A stretch of 64,000 nucleotides of DNA. Origin: Salmonella enterica subsp. diarizonae. Lineage in GTDB: Bacteria > Pseudomonadota > Gammaproteobacteria > Enterobacterales > Enterobacteriaceae. The notes under the pieces are model-generated. The model searched no databases and had not been told where the DNA came from. It saw only the letters and a list, made by a program, of their open reading frames with translations. The DNA is taken from the NCBI RefSeq assembly GCF_008692785.1, contig NZ_VXJV01000014.1, positions 23,052 to 87,051 on the forward strand, given 5' to 3'. Below, in pieces: positions 9,454 to 18,445 of the stretch; within the stretch, counting starts at the first letter, position 1; every line of letters begins with the position of its first letter. The position numbers and the translations under genes are program-made.

Positions 9454-9948
9454 ATGGAAATTACTCATATATTCAATTCATCAATGTATCTCCCTTATAC
9501 CCTCTTTGAACCCGTCACACGCTTCAACGATAATTCTGCCGGTGACATACAATGTGGCGACATGGGAGAAGAAGAGCTTCTGGCGCTCGGCCTGAATGAC
9601 ATATCAGAAAAAGTCGATCCTTATCGCCTTATATATTATGATTTTCCCCGACCTTACATGGTAGATGGCGTGTTTAGCTTAACAAACCTCGGCAGAGAAA
9701 TATCTCACGATGAATGTGTCGATATTCTATTCACAGAAATGAAAGAACTGGAAAAAATGTTTTCATTCTATGGTGAATATCAAACACTAATAGATGAACT
9801 CATCAGACATTTCAGATATGGAAATGGCAGCGCATTTTATAGCCAGCAACTAAATTCCGCCTTTCATAAAAGAGTAAAGAAGAATATAAAAGACAGCCCT
9901 CTTTTTATAATTAAAGACTACATTCAGAGGGAATTTAAAAAAACATAA
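9454..9948 (+). CDS. DUF3289-family protein, N-terminal part (frame broken at an A7 run)
   Basis: This 164-codon frame resembles the N-terminal two thirds of DUF3289 proteins: a short lead-in, the conserved DIQCGDM block at about residues 29-35, and an LFTEMKELEKMFSFYGEYQ block followed by an HFRYGNGS segment. It ends at TAA 9946-9948, right after seven A (9937-9943). Adding one A would join it in frame to the matching C-terminal part downstream. Codon use is AT-rich, unlike its neighbours, suggesting acquired DNA. Function is unknown. No signal peptide or membrane segment is evident. Confidence 0.65.
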   Translation: MEITHIFNSSMYLPYTLFEPVTRFNDNSAGDIQCGDMGEEELLALGLNDISEKVDPYRLIYYDFPRPYMVDGVFSLTNLGREISHDECVDILFTEMKELEKMFSFYGEYQTLIDELIRHFRYGNGSAFYSQQLNSAFHKRVKKNIKDSPLFIIKDYIQREFKKT

Positions 9949-10304
9949 GACAAATATATTTACCCGTAATATTGCATGGAATCAAAACAAACTTGCTTAG
10001 TTCACATCTCGCTAAATTTAATAATCTGGAGGACAGAATCAATGGACTGGGGATCTGCGTTCACAATATTGCTGCGCAAAAGATAACCCTCACGAATCTT
10101 CAGAAGTACGCCATGGGCTGGAGCACTACGCTACATTTCGCTGCGCAGGATCATTTTGGGCTGGATGTTGCCGATATCAAGAATAAATTTTATCGCAAAT
10201 TTCGTTTTTTCCGCATATGGTTCTTTTTACAGCGGCACAAAGATTTTGCCTTTAAACCTTTTTTCACAAATTTTAATACAGTCACCAGAATCGGTGCTTA
10301 CTGA
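9939..10304 (+). pseudogene. DUF3289-family protein, C-terminal part, out of frame with the upstream part
   Basis: From 9939 the third frame is open to TGA at 10302-10304. It encodes the rest of a DUF3289 domain: a FNNLEDRINGLGICVHN block, then DHFGLDVADIKNKFYRKF and RIWFFLQRHKDFAFKPF. The only start codons are poor (TTG at 9972), and no ribosome-binding site is seen, so this piece is probably not made alone. The stop overlaps the start of the next gene (TGATG). It is either a frameshift pseudogene, a slippage-dependent gene or a sequencing error in the homopolymer. Confidence 0.65.
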
Positions 10305-10780
10305 TGAATAATAAATGTAAAAAAATAGCGCTGTGTTTATTCTTGCTGGCCGGGACCTATAATCTGTGGACCCTGCGGCCGGTTAAAATTCTGTATACCT
10401 ATTCATATTTTGGCTCGACAGTTTTTCTGGTTGTGGATCATCTGCCGTGGACTGACAGAGATAAAATCAGGTGGTACCTGACGTACAGGGAAGAATTTAA
10501 GAGGAAATACCCTTTACTGGATCAGGACTGGTTTCGCTATTATGTAATAAATATTGGCAACGGCTTTACTAATGCTAAAAATTATCACGATGGGCCGTAT
10601 GAAGATTTATATTGCTTTCCGACCATTAAGGATGATGCTGATTGTATTGTGAAAGACTATTTATTCATCGTTGATGAGTATTCCGATAGTAATACTACTT
10701 TTGGTGTAACCGTTATTGATGGCGAGCATGAGTACCAGTTAACGCCCGAGAAACAAATAGAGAGAGTTTTCTATCCGTAA
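10304..10780 (+). CDS. DUF943-family small membrane-anchored protein
   Basis: This 158-residue protein has one N-terminal hydrophobic segment (about residues 8-25, IALCLFLLAGTYNLW), then the block RPVKILYTY, an FLVVDHLPWTDRDKIRWYL region, and later paired cysteines (LYCFPTIKDDADCI). This pattern fits DUF943 (YigG-like) proteins of enterobacteria, which are anchored in the inner membrane with a periplasmic domain. Its ATG overlaps the stop of the preceding DUF3289 frame, implying translational coupling. Function is unknown. The coupling suggests the two proteins act together. Confidence 0.65.
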   Translation: MNNKCKKIALCLFLLAGTYNLWTLRPVKILYTYSYFGSTVFLVVDHLPWTDRDKIRWYLTYREEFKRKYPLLDQDWFRYYVINIGNGFTNAKNYHDGPYEDLYCFPTIKDDADCIVKDYLFIVDEYSDSNTTFGVTVIDGEHEYQLTPEKQIERVFYP

Positions 10781-10835
10781 AGCATAGCGGGAGCTGTGCT
10801 GAACCACCGCTATGACTCTGCGTTCCGCTGAAACT

Positions 10836-10868
10836 GTAGGCCGGATAAGGCGTAACCGCCATCCGGCA
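10836..10868. repeat. REP element downstream of corA
   Basis: GTAGGCCGGATAAGGCG and CGCCATCCGGCA form a typical REP palindrome. It lies just after the corA stop on the minus strand and between it and the convergent DUF943 gene, so it probably stabilises or ends the corA transcript. Confidence 0.8.
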
Positions 10869-10874
10869 CCAGAA

Positions 10875-11825
10875 TTACAGCCAGTTCTTCCGCTTAAAGT
10901 AGAGATACGGCGCCAGCCCGGCAAGGATCATAAAGATAATCGCGCCAGGGTAGCCGAAGCTCCATTTCAGTTCCGGCATAAACTCGAAGTTCATCCCATA
11001 GCTGGAAGCGACCAGCGTCGGCGGCAGGAACACCACGGAAACCACCGAGAAGATTTTGATGATGCGGTTCTGCTCGATGTTGATGAACCCCATCGCCGCC
11101 TGCATCAGGAAGTTCACCTTCTGGAACAGCGATTCATTGTGCGGCAGCAGAGATTCGATATCGCGTAGAATCTCGCGTGCCTGCTCCAACTGTCCGCCCG
11201 GTAAGCGCGCCTTGCGCACCAGGAAGTTCAGCGCGCGCTGGGTATCCATCAGACACAGGCGTACCTTCCAGCCGATATCTTCCAGCTCCGCCAGCGTGGA
11301 GAGCGCTTCGTCGTATTCATCGCCCTGATGCCCTTCCATAATGACGCGGCTCAGTTTTTCCAGATCGCTGTAGATGTTTTCGATTTCATCCGCCAGTTGT
11401 TCAATTTTGGTTTCGAACAGATCGAGCAATAATTCATAAGCATTACCGTCGACCATCGCCTGACTGCGGGCGCGCATACGATACAAACGGAAGGCGGGCA
11501 GCTCGCGTTCACGCAGCGTAAACAGACGGCCATCGCGAATAGTGAATGCCACCGTAGAGTTACCGGCATGATCTTCCGCATCTTCGAAGAAGAAGAAAGA
11601 GTGGATATGCAGTCCGTCTTCGTCTTCAAAGAAGCGCGCGGATGCTTCGATATCTTCCAGTTCAGGACGCGTTGCCAGACTCTGGCCCAGCTCAGATTGT
11701 ACGCGCAACCGCTCGTCGTCGTCCGGTTCGACCAAATCGATCCATACGGCATCAATCAGGGTTTGTGACTCCTCGACTTCCAGCCGGGTCAGTCGGTTTT
11801 TTTCCAGTTGAAATGCGCTCAGCAT
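10875..11825 (-). CDS. corA: CorA, magnesium/cobalt/nickel transport channel
   Basis: This is a 316-residue pentameric Mg2+ channel of the inner membrane. The large N-terminal cytoplasmic domain is highly acidic ([17 protein letters not shown]). Two C-terminal membrane helices follow, with the signature YGMN (GMN at residues 277-279) at the pore mouth and the loop FEFMPEL. An upstream in-frame GTG is possible, but the ATG at 11825 gives the family length. The gene has a long leader with a candidate leader peptide and hairpin, fitting the Rho-dependent control described for Salmonella corA. Confidence 0.97.
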   Translation of the reverse strand: MLSAFQLEKNRLTRLEVEESQTLIDAVWIDLVEPDDDERLRVQSELGQSLATRPELEDIEASARFFEDEDGLHIHSFFFFEDAEDHAGNSTVAFTIRDGRLFTLRERELPAFRLYRMRARSQAMVDGNAYELLLDLFETKIEQLADEIENIYSDLEKLSRVIMEGHQGDEYDEALSTLAELEDIGWKVRLCLMDTQRALNFLVRKARLPGGQLEQAREILRDIESLLPHNESLFQKVNFLMQAAMGFINIEQNRIIKIFSVVSVVFLPPTLVASSYGMNFEFMPELKWSFGYPGAIIFMILAGLAPYLYFKRKNWL

Positions 11826-11951
11826 GACCGGGACTCCCAATGCGTAAAAATATCGGACAGCTCAGATGGGCACACAGAAACAAATTGGGTTTCAGACCAT
11901 TAAACAGCCTGACTCAACGCGACGGGAAAAATGAAAGGTCGCTGACAACCG

Positions 11952-11983
11952 CTAAGGCTATCAGCAAAAAGGGATAGCCTTAG
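11952..11983 (-). promoter_or_regulatory. Hairpin in the corA leader
   Basis: The arms CTAAGGCTATC and GATAGCCTTAG pair perfectly over 11 bp around a ten-base loop. The element lies in the corA 5' leader, about 130 bp before the start codon, and its first bases overlap the stop codon of a candidate leader peptide. This suits a switch in which translation of the short frame alters folding and Rho access. The folding role is inference. Confidence 0.6.
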
Positions 11984-12036
11984 GAGTTGATCCTGGATGA
12001 CAGGATAATGAGCCAGTATCTACTGGGTGTGTCCAA
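11980..12036 (-). CDS. corL: Candidate corA leader peptide (CorL-like, 18 residues)
   Basis: A TTG codon at 12036 is preceded by AAGAGGA at good spacing and opens an 18-codon frame ending at TAA 11982-11980, where the leader hairpin begins. Salmonella corA is known to have a short leader frame (corL) whose translation governs Rho-dependent termination. I assign this frame by position, ribosome-binding site and hairpin overlap. A second candidate is a GTG-started 18-codon frame that overlaps the corA start codon itself. Which one is corL cannot be settled here. Confidence 0.4.
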   Translation of the reverse strand: MDTPSRYWLIILSSRINS

Positions 12037-12199
12037 GGCGAATGTCCTCTTAGCGTAATCGTGGGCGCATGTTACGCCAGCAAAAATTTGCCGTCAACAC
12101 GCAACGAAACGCGAAAAAGCAATAATTTCCCCTTATGCAGAAAGGTTAGCAGAGAGAGGCTATTTATCTATGATTTCAGAATATTAACATCACTATATC

Positions 12200-12280
12200 G
12201 CTGGATGGCGGCTTCGCCTTATCCGAACTCAAATCAACATGTTAACCACCGCGTAGGCCAGATAAGACGCGTCATCCGGC
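12200..12280. repeat. BIME: two opposed REP units downstream of uvrD
   Basis: CTGGATGGCGGCTTCGCCTTATCC and, 20-30 bp on, a GTAGGCCAGATAAGACGCG / CGTCATCCGGC unit form paired REP sequences in opposite orientation. They lie immediately after the uvrD stop and before the corA promoter region. The rest of the 12037-12294 gap shows no gene that I can support. Confidence 0.75.
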
Positions 12281-12294
12281 AATATGTGATTCGG

Positions 12295-14457
12295 TCAAAC
12301 CGTTTCCAGTTTCGCATACGCGGCAACCAACCATTTGATCCCTTGCCCCTGAAAAGCCACCTGCAACCGGCTATGCTCGCCGCTGCCCTCCAGGTTGACA
12401 ATAGTACCCTCGCCGAACTTCGCATGGCGCACACGTTGGCCGAGTTTATAGCCTGTGTCGTTTTCCGCCAGCGGCGTTCCCATTCGTTGATGGCTCACCG
12501 GACGACTGACGGTGGCGCGCAGACGAACCTCCTCCACGCACTCCTCCGGCAACTCGCCGATAAAACGCGACGGGCGATGGTAGACCTCTTTACCGTACAG
12601 ACGACGCGTTTCGGCATAGGTTAACGTTAGTTTCTGCATGGCACGGGTCACACCGACGTAGGCCAGACGACGCTCCTCTTCCAGACGCCCGCCCTCATCC
12701 AGCGACATCTGGCTGGGGAACATCCCTTCTTCCATCCCGACGATAAATACCTGCGGAAACTCCAGCCCTTTTGCCGAGTGCAGCGTCATGAGCTGTACCG
12801 CATCCTGCCAGGTATCCGCCTGCCCCTCGCCCGCCTCCAGCGCCGCGTGAGAGAGGAAGGCCTGAAGCGGCATCAAATCTTCATCTTCGTCGTTGTAGCT
12901 GAACTGCCGCGTCGCCGTTACCAGTTCCTCTAAGTTTTCGATGCGCGTCTGGCCTTTCTCGCCTTTTTCTTGCTCATACATTGTGCGCAGGCCGGAGTCT
13001 TTGATCACCCGGTCGGTCTGCACATGCAGCGGCATGTCGGCGGTCTCCTGCGCCAGGGCGTCGATCAGCTCCATAAAGCGTTGTAGCGCGCTGGCCGCAC
13101 GCCCGGCCAATGCCTTCTCCTGCAACAACTCACGACACGCCTGCCACAATGTTAGCTGGCGGTCGCGCGAGGTCTGGCGCACCACGTCCAGCGTGCGGTC
13201 GCCGATACCGCGCGTCGGGGTATTCACCACGCGTTCAAACGCAGCATCATCGTTGCGATTGGCAATCAAACGCAGATAAGAGAGCGCATCTTTGATCTCC
13301 TGACGTTCGAAGAATCGCATACCGCCGTAAATCCGGTACGGCATACTGGCCTGTAATAAAGCTTCTTCCAGCACGCGCGACTGGGCGTTACTGCGATAGA
13401 GGATGGCACATTGTGCAAGCGCGCCGCCGTTGTCCTGCCAGGTTTTGATGCGGTTAACCACAAAACGCGCTTCATCCAGTTCGTTGAAAGCGCAGTACAG
13501 CGATATTGGTTCGCCGTCAACGCCGTCAGTCCACAGTTTTTTACCCAAACGCCCATTGTTATTCTCAATCAGAGCGTTCGCCGCACTAAGGATGTTGCTG
13601 GTCGAGCGGTAGTTCTGCTCCAGACGAATGGTCTGCGCGCCGGGAAAATCATTGAGGAAGCGCTGGATATTCTCTACCTGCGCCCCGCGCCAGCCGTAGA
13701 TCGACTGGTCATCGTCGCCGACAATCATCACTTTGCCGGTATCACCCGCCAGCAGACGAACCCAGGCGTACTGAATGTTGTTGGTATCCTGAAATTCGTC
13801 CACCAGAATGTTAGTAAACCGCTCGCGGTAGTGCTGCAGGATGTGCGGCTTGTTCAACCATAGTTCATGAGCGCGCAGCAGTAGCTCGGCGAAATCCACC
13901 AGACCAGCGCGATCGCACGCTTCCTGATAGGCCTGATACACCTTCTGCCAGGTTTGCTCCACCGGGTTACCATAGCTTTGGATATGGTGCGGGCGCAGCC
14001 CTTCGTCTTTCTGGCTATTGATGTACCACATCGCCTGACGCGGCGGCCACTGCTTCTCATCAAGATTCATCGCCTTAATCAGGCGTTTAAGCAAACGCAT
14101 CTGATCTTCGCTGTCGAGAATCTGGAAATCCTGCGGCAGATTAGCGTCCATATGATGCGCGCGCAGCAGGCGGTGCGCCAGACCGTGGAACGTCCCCACC
14201 CACATTCCGCCCTGGCTTGTACCCATCAACTGGCCAATACGATGGCGCATTTCCGCCGCCGCTTTGTTGGTAAAGGTCACCGCCATGATGGAGTATGGCG
14301 AGTTGTTTTCTACGCTCAGTAACCAGGCGATACGGTGCACCAGCACGCGGGTTTTCCCGCTTCCCGCGCCCGCCAGCACCAGCATGTTGCTACGTGGCGC
14401 GGCCACCGCTTCGCGCTGTTTATCATTAAGGCTGTCGAGCAGGTAAGAAACGTCCAT
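12295..14457 (-). CDS. uvrD: UvrD, DNA helicase II
   Basis: This is a 720-residue superfamily 1 3'-5' helicase acting in nucleotide excision repair and methyl-directed mismatch repair. Walker A GAGSGKT is at residues 30-36, the Walker B DEFQD near residue 220, the DDDQSIYGWRGA motif about 25 residues later, and the late motif VQLMTLHSAKGLEFP is present. The ATG at 14457 is preferred over the GTG two codons upstream. A LexA box and a terminator-like REP hairpin lie in its leader, matching the known LexA control and attenuation of uvrD. Confidence 0.97.
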   Translation of the reverse strand: MDVSYLLDSLNDKQREAVAAPRSNMLVLAGAGSGKTRVLVHRIAWLLSVENNSPYSIMAVTFTNKAAAEMRHRIGQLMGTSQGGMWVGTFHGLAHRLLRAHHMDANLPQDFQILDSEDQMRLLKRLIKAMNLDEKQWPPRQAMWYINSQKDEGLRPHHIQSYGNPVEQTWQKVYQAYQEACDRAGLVDFAELLLRAHELWLNKPHILQHYRERFTNILVDEFQDTNNIQYAWVRLLAGDTGKVMIVGDDDQSIYGWRGAQVENIQRFLNDFPGAQTIRLEQNYRSTSNILSAANALIENNNGRLGKKLWTDGVDGEPISLYCAFNELDEARFVVNRIKTWQDNGGALAQCAILYRSNAQSRVLEEALLQASMPYRIYGGMRFFERQEIKDALSYLRLIANRNDDAAFERVVNTPTRGIGDRTLDVVRQTSRDRQLTLWQACRELLQEKALAGRAASALQRFMELIDALAQETADMPLHVQTDRVIKDSGLRTMYEQEKGEKGQTRIENLEELVTATRQFSYNDEDEDLMPLQAFLSHAALEAGEGQADTWQDAVQLMTLHSAKGLEFPQVFIVGMEEGMFPSQMSLDEGGRLEEERRLAYVGVTRAMQKLTLTYAETRRLYGKEVYHRPSRFIGELPEECVEEVRLRATVSRPVSHQRMGTPLAENDTGYKLGQRVRHAKFGEGTIVNLEGSGEHSRLQVAFQGQGIKWLVAAYAKLETV

Positions 14458-14486
14458 TGGCACCGCCGCGTAAAAACATGAAAACT

Positions 14487-14518
14487 AAAAACGCCCGGCG
14501 GCGCTTCGCTTACCGGGC
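14487..14518 (-). terminator. Attenuator-like terminator in the uvrD leader
   Basis: On the minus strand GCCCGG pairs with CCGGGC around a 14-base segment that itself contains GCG/CGC, followed by GTTTTTAG. The five-T run ends 30 bp before the uvrD ATG and lies after the LexA box, so it sits inside the transcribed leader. Attenuation of E. coli uvrD has been described, and this is the natural candidate site. The hairpin is part of a REP element. Confidence 0.6.
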
Positions 14519-14558
14519 CTACTTATCGTAGGGCGGATAAGCATAGCGCCATCCGCCA
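14492..14558. repeat. REP/BIME pair within the uvrD leader
   Basis: CGCCCGGCGGCGCTTCGCTTACCGGG and, after about 15 bp, GGGCGGATAAGC...GCGCCATCCGCC are two REP-like palindromes in opposed orientation. They lie between the LexA box and the uvrD start codon, an unusual 5' position for such elements. Confidence 0.7.
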
Positions 14559-14564
14559 GAATGA

Positions 14565-14580
14565 CTGGGAATTTATACAG
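14565..14580 (-). promoter_or_regulatory. LexA (SOS) box of uvrD
   Basis: On the minus strand the 16-mer CTGTATAAATTCCCAG fits the SOS consensus CTGT-N8-ACAG except for one base in the right half (CCAG). The E. coli uvrD operator carries the same CCAG variant. It lies 108 bp upstream of the uvrD ATG and just beyond the yigB stop. Confidence 0.85.
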
Positions 14581-14592
14581 AACTACTGGTGA

Positions 14593-15309
14593 TTATATCA
14601 GCGAGGTGAGAGATGCCAACCGCGAAATTTCAATATGCGGCAGTAAACGGCTGTCCAGTGTCCGCATCAGGTCGGCATTTTCCGGCTTAATCCAGCAAGC
14701 CTGCATCCCACAGCGAATAGCGCCAGCCACATCGGTAGTCAGATCGTCGCCGACATGTAGGATCTCGCCGATCGGCACATGCAGTTTTTCCGCCGCCAGG
14801 AAATACATGTCGCTAAACGGCTTGGAACGCCCATCCGGACCAGCGCGCAGTACAAACTTAAAGTAATCACCGAGGCCAAACAGTTCCGGCTGGGCGTTGC
14901 CGTTAGTGATCGCCACCAGCGGCCATTTTTTCGCAAGCCGCTGTAACGTCTCATGGGTAGCCTGCGGAACCTCAATCTGGCTACGCCATTTGGCAAAATG
15001 CATCATCGCCGCATTCGCGCCGGCAATGGCCTCCTGCGCCGATAGTCCCGCATCCCGCATGGCCTGCTCTATCGCGCGATGGCGCCAGCGGGTAACGTCA
15101 TGATAAATTTCCGGCTCCACTTCACGCACCGCCTGCCGTATCCGCTGTAAATCGACGTTTTGAAACGAACGTAGCAACGGGTGATAATTTTGCATAAAAG
15201 CGAGCGCTTCCTGCTCAGTACGCAAAATCACCGGACGGTTATCATAAAGGGTATCATCCAGGTCAAAGGTGAGCGCGGCAATACGCCCCAAAGGCCGGTA
15301 AAAACGCAT
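14593..15309 (-). CDS. yigB: YigB, HAD-family phosphatase (riboflavin pathway/FMN)
   Basis: This is a 238-residue HAD phosphatase with nucleophile motif FDLDDT (Asp16, Asp18) and a downstream HVGDDLTTD motif binding the metal. E. coli YigB dephosphorylates FMN and can act on the phosphorylated ribitylaminouracil intermediate of riboflavin synthesis. Its ATG overlaps the xerC stop by one base (TAATG), so it is the last gene of the lptM-dapF-yigA-xerC-yigB run and is probably translationally coupled. Confidence 0.93.
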   Translation of the reverse strand: MRFYRPLGRIAALTFDLDDTLYDNRPVILRTEQEALAFMQNYHPLLRSFQNVDLQRIRQAVREVEPEIYHDVTRWRHRAIEQAMRDAGLSAQEAIAGANAAMMHFAKWRSQIEVPQATHETLQRLAKKWPLVAITNGNAQPELFGLGDYFKFVLRAGPDGRSKPFSDMYFLAAEKLHVPIGEILHVGDDLTTDVAGAIRCGMQACWIKPENADLMRTLDSRLLPHIEISRLASLTSLI

Positions 15310-16211
15310 TATTTCCCCCGTTTAGCGCGCGGATGCGCCGCGTCGTACACCGAAGCAAGGTGTTGAAAATCAAGATGAGTATAAATTTGGGTGGTGGAAA
15401 GGTTGGCATGACCCAGCAGCTCTTGCACGCCGCGCAGATCGCCGCTCGATTCCAGCATATGGGTCGCGAACGAATGGCGCAGCTTATGCGGATGCACGTG
15501 GCTGTTTAGCCCCTGCTTTATGCCCCATTCGGCGAACCGTTTTTGGACATTGCGCGCGGAGATACGCTTGCCAAGTTTCGACAGGAATAACGCCTCTTCA
15601 TCGCTGGCGAACAGACCGCGCAGATCCAACCAGTGCTCAATCCACGTCACCGCGTTACGGCCAATCGGCAGGCGCCGCTCTTTGCTGCCTTTGCCCATTA
15701 CCCACACTTCGCCGGTATCGAGATCGAGGTGTTTTATATCCAGGCCAACCAGTTCGGATAAACGCAGCCCCGCGCCGTACATCACCTCCAGCATCGCCCG
15801 GTCGCGTACTGCGAGCGGATCGTTGAGATCGATGTCCAGCAGGCGGTTAACGTCGTCGACATCAATATTTTTCGGCAGATGACGCGGCGCTTTCGGTGCG
15901 GAGACGCCCTTCGCCGGGTTAGCTTTCAATTCGCCCTGACTGACTAACCAGTCAAAAAAGCTCCGCAATGCCGAGAGACGTAGCGCCAGACTGGCAGGAC
16001 CAAGCCCTTTGCGCCGACTGCGAACCGCAAAACTGCGCACTATCGCAGCGTCACATTGCTGCCAGCTTTTCAGCCCGGTTTCTCCGGCTAAAGCGATAAT
16101 GGCATCAAGCTGACGCTGGTAGTTCAGCAGGGTAATGGGGCTAAGCTGGCGCTCCACGCCTAAATAGCGCAGGAACCGCGAGACATCCTGAGAAAGCGCG
16201 ACATCCGTCAT
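15309..16211 (-). CDS. xerC: XerC, site-specific tyrosine recombinase
   Basis: This is a 300-residue tyrosine recombinase that with XerD resolves chromosome dimers at dif and plasmid multimers at cer-like sites. All catalytic residues are visible: Arg150, Lys174, His242, Arg245 ([12 protein letters not shown]), His268 (LLGHANL) and Tyr277 (TTQIYTH). The N-terminal SAM-like core-binding domain spans about residues 10-95. It overlaps yigA by four bases (ATGA) and yigB by one. Confidence 0.97.
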
Positions 16212-16915
16212 ACGCGTTCAATCCAGCGCTCCAGCAGTTCCGGCAGCATCAGCGCGATCTCCTGCAAAAGCTGCGTCCCCTGTTCTGGCTGATAGTGATG
16301 AACGTCGCGGCTACTGAAAAGCACGACGCCGAGATCGGCGTCACGGCCCAACATGGACATCGCAACCGAACCAATCGCTTTCGCCTCTGGCAAAACTACC
16401 AGCAGTTCCGGGCCGTTTAGCGGACCAAGATAATGTTGCGACTGTCCCAGTCGCTGAATACGCAGCGGCTCGAAAGCCTGACGGTTTAACGCCAGATGCG
16501 TATAGCGCGACGGCGCGCCAAGTCGCCAACGATCCGGGAACAGACGCAGCGTCGCGCCGGCAAGCCCCAGATCGCGCGCCCAGCGGTGCAATCGCATCAG
16601 CATCTCATCCAGACTATCCGCGGCGACCAGACGGCTTTGCAGATGCAGCAGTCGATAAAACAGACTTTCATTGGCATGAGCCTGTTCCATCAGCAGCGTC
16701 ATATTTTCTTCAAGCGCATTGATGTGATTACGCGCGCGGGCCATATGCCACTCAACGAGCGAAACCGTTCCCCGCACGGGATGGGGAACACGCATCGCTT
16801 CCACGGCATGGGCATTACGGATAAAAAACTCAGGGTGGTGGCGCAAGTAATCGACGACCGCTCGATCGTCCAGTTCCATGAGCGTTTCCTGTAGTTCTTC
16901 CTCTGGTTGCTTCAT
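16208..16915 (-). CDS. yigA: YigA, DUF484 protein
   Basis: This is a 235-residue protein of the DUF484 family, predicted to have a GAF-like fold. The N-terminus is acidic ([24 protein letters not shown]) and is followed by a helical segment and a beta-rich domain. No catalytic motif or membrane segment is seen, and the function is unknown. It overlaps dapF by four bases upstream and xerC by four downstream, a conserved enterobacterial arrangement. Confidence 0.93.
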
Positions 16916-17736
16916 AAATGGATAAATCCGTCGTAGACATGTGCCGCCGGGCCAGTCATGTATAACGGATGACCCGGACCTTTCCAGGCGATATCCAGCC
17001 GACCGCCCGGTAATTCCACGCGTACCTCTTCAGCCAGCAGTCCCTGCTGAATCCCCACGGCAACGGCAGCACACGCGCCGCTGCCGCACGCGCGGGTCTC
17101 CCCTGCGCCGCGTTCATAGACTCGCAGCCGGATATACTCGCGTCTTACAACCTGCATAAAACCGATATTGGCGCGTTCAGGAAAACGCTCATGGCTTTCC
17201 AGAACCGGTCCCAGCGTTTCAACGGCCGCCGTATCGACGTTATCAACCTGAATGACACAGTGCGGATTGCCCATTGAAACTACGCCGCACAGTATGGTCT
17301 GTTCCGCCGCTCGCATAATATACGTCTTTTCCGCTTTGTTGGCGCGAAAAGGCACCTGCGTGGGTTCAAAGTTTGGCTCCCCCATATTCACCCGCACCAG
17401 TTCATCTTCCGTGACGCTCAGTACCATCCGGCCCTTCGCGGTACTGACCCGAATATCGCGTTTATTGGTTAGCCCTTTCAGGCGAACAAATCGCGCGAAA
17501 CAGCGCGCGCCATTGCCGCACTGCGAGACTTCACTGCCGTCGGCGTTGAAGATGCGGTAATGAAAGTCCAGCTCAGGATCATAGGGCGGCTCAACCACCA
17601 GCAGCTGATCGAACCCTACGCCCAGGTGTCTGTCGGATAGCCGACGAATCAGCTCCGGCGAAAAAAAGACATTCTGCGTTACCGCGTCGACGACCATAAA
17701 ATCGTTGCCAAGGCCATGCATTTTAGAGAATTGCAT
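16912..17736 (-). CDS. dapF: DapF, diaminopimelate epimerase
   Basis: This 274-residue enzyme converts LL- to meso-diaminopimelate for lysine and peptidoglycan synthesis. The two active-site cysteines are Cys73 (SQCGNGARC) and the one near residue 217 (ACGSGAC). Two adjacent ATGs exist at 17739 and 17736; the second gives the usual length. It lies downstream of lptM and overlaps yigA by four bases. Confidence 0.97.
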   Translation of the reverse strand: MQFSKMHGLGNDFMVVDAVTQNVFFSPELIRRLSDRHLGVGFDQLLVVEPPYDPELDFHYRIFNADGSEVSQCGNGARCFARFVRLKGLTNKRDIRVSTAKGRMVLSVTEDELVRVNMGEPNFEPTQVPFRANKAEKTYIMRAAEQTILCGVVSMGNPHCVIQVDNVDTAAVETLGPVLESHERFPERANIGFMQVVRREYIRLRVYERGAGETRACGSGACAAVAVGIQQGLLAEEVRVELPGGRLDIAWKGPGHPLYMTGPAAHVYDGFIHL

Positions 17737-17772
17737 CATTCACTCCGTTCACGCGGGGACAGAAAACTATCC

Positions 17773-17976
17773 TCAGTAATTGACCTGGGACGGGCCATCT
17801 CCCGTTGCGCGATCGTTCTTATCGGGCATCGTGGACTGCGTTTGTGAATCGACTTTTTTCGTCGGCGGCGGCACACTTTTATCGGCTGGCGGGAAATAAA
17901 GCGGCCCTTTCAAACCGCAGCCCGTCAGGCTGAACAGAGTCAGAAGTACAGCGAGTGTCTTAAACACGTTTTTCAT
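17773..17976 (-). CDS. lptM: LptM (YifL), small lipoprotein of the LptDE assembly pathway
   Basis: This 67-residue lipoprotein has a signal peptide of 19 residues and lipobox LTGC with the acylated Cys20, followed by the conserved GLKGPLYFPP. The rest is polar and probably disordered. In E. coli, LptM (formerly YifL) helps LptD acquire native disulphides in the LPS translocon. It is the first gene of the dapF operon and divergent from cyaY. Confidence 0.94.
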   Translation of the reverse strand: MKNVFKTLAVLLTLFSLTGCGLKGPLYFPPADKSVPPPTKKVDSQTQSTMPDKNDRATGDGPSQVNY

Positions 17977-18114
17977 TATGGATTGCCTGTAAGTTCATGC
18001 TTTCTGTTTTCTATCATCGCAGGAGAAGGCGTAAAAGCAAGAGTTTGGCGGTAAACTGCAACGCCTTTTGTTCCAGGTTATACTGCCGCCATCACGAAAA
18101 AACGGGAAACGACA

Positions 18115-18435
18115 ATGAATGACAGTGAATTTCATCGCCTGGCTGACGCTCTGTGGCTAACCATTGAAGAACGCCTCGATGACTGGGACGGCGACAGCGA
18201 TATCGACTGCGAAATCAACGGCGGCGTGCTGACCCTCAGCTTTGAAAACGGCAGTAAGATCATTATCAACCGTCAGGAGCCGCTGCATCAGGTATGGCTG
18301 GCGACCAAACAGGGCGGCTATCATTTCGATCTGAAAGGCGACGAGTGGATTTGCGATCGCAGCGGCGAAACCTTCTGGGATCTGCTGGAGCAGGCGGCGA
18401 CACAGCAGGCGGGCGAGGCGGTGAGCTTCCGCTAA
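18115..18435 (+). CDS. cyaY: CyaY, bacterial frataxin
   Basis: This is a 106-residue frataxin that binds iron and the IscS desulphurase and tunes iron-sulphur cluster assembly. The N-terminal helix carries the expected acidic ridge ([16 protein letters not shown]), followed by the beta-sheet with [11 protein letters not shown]. Length equals the family norm. It is a single gene between divergent lptM and convergent cyaA, ending in a REP cluster. Confidence 0.96.
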   Translation: MNDSEFHRLADALWLTIEERLDDWDGDSDIDCEINGGVLTLSFENGSKIIINRQEPLHQVWLATKQGGYHFDLKGDEWICDRSGETFWDLLEQAATQQAGEAVSFR

Positions 18436-18445
18436 GTGCTTTATT

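Noticed and set aside
9931..9948. Programmed -1 ribosomal frameshift site in the DUF3289 gene.
   Set aside because: The zero-frame codons at the A-run (TTT AAA AAA ACA) do not form the canonical X XXY YYZ heptamer because the base before the paired AAA codons is T. Transcript slippage or simple mutation is more likely.
12061..12624. A 187-codon plus-strand open frame from the corA promoter region into uvrD antisense.
   Set aside because: It crosses a BIME and the conserved uvrD 3' end, and no family features are seen.
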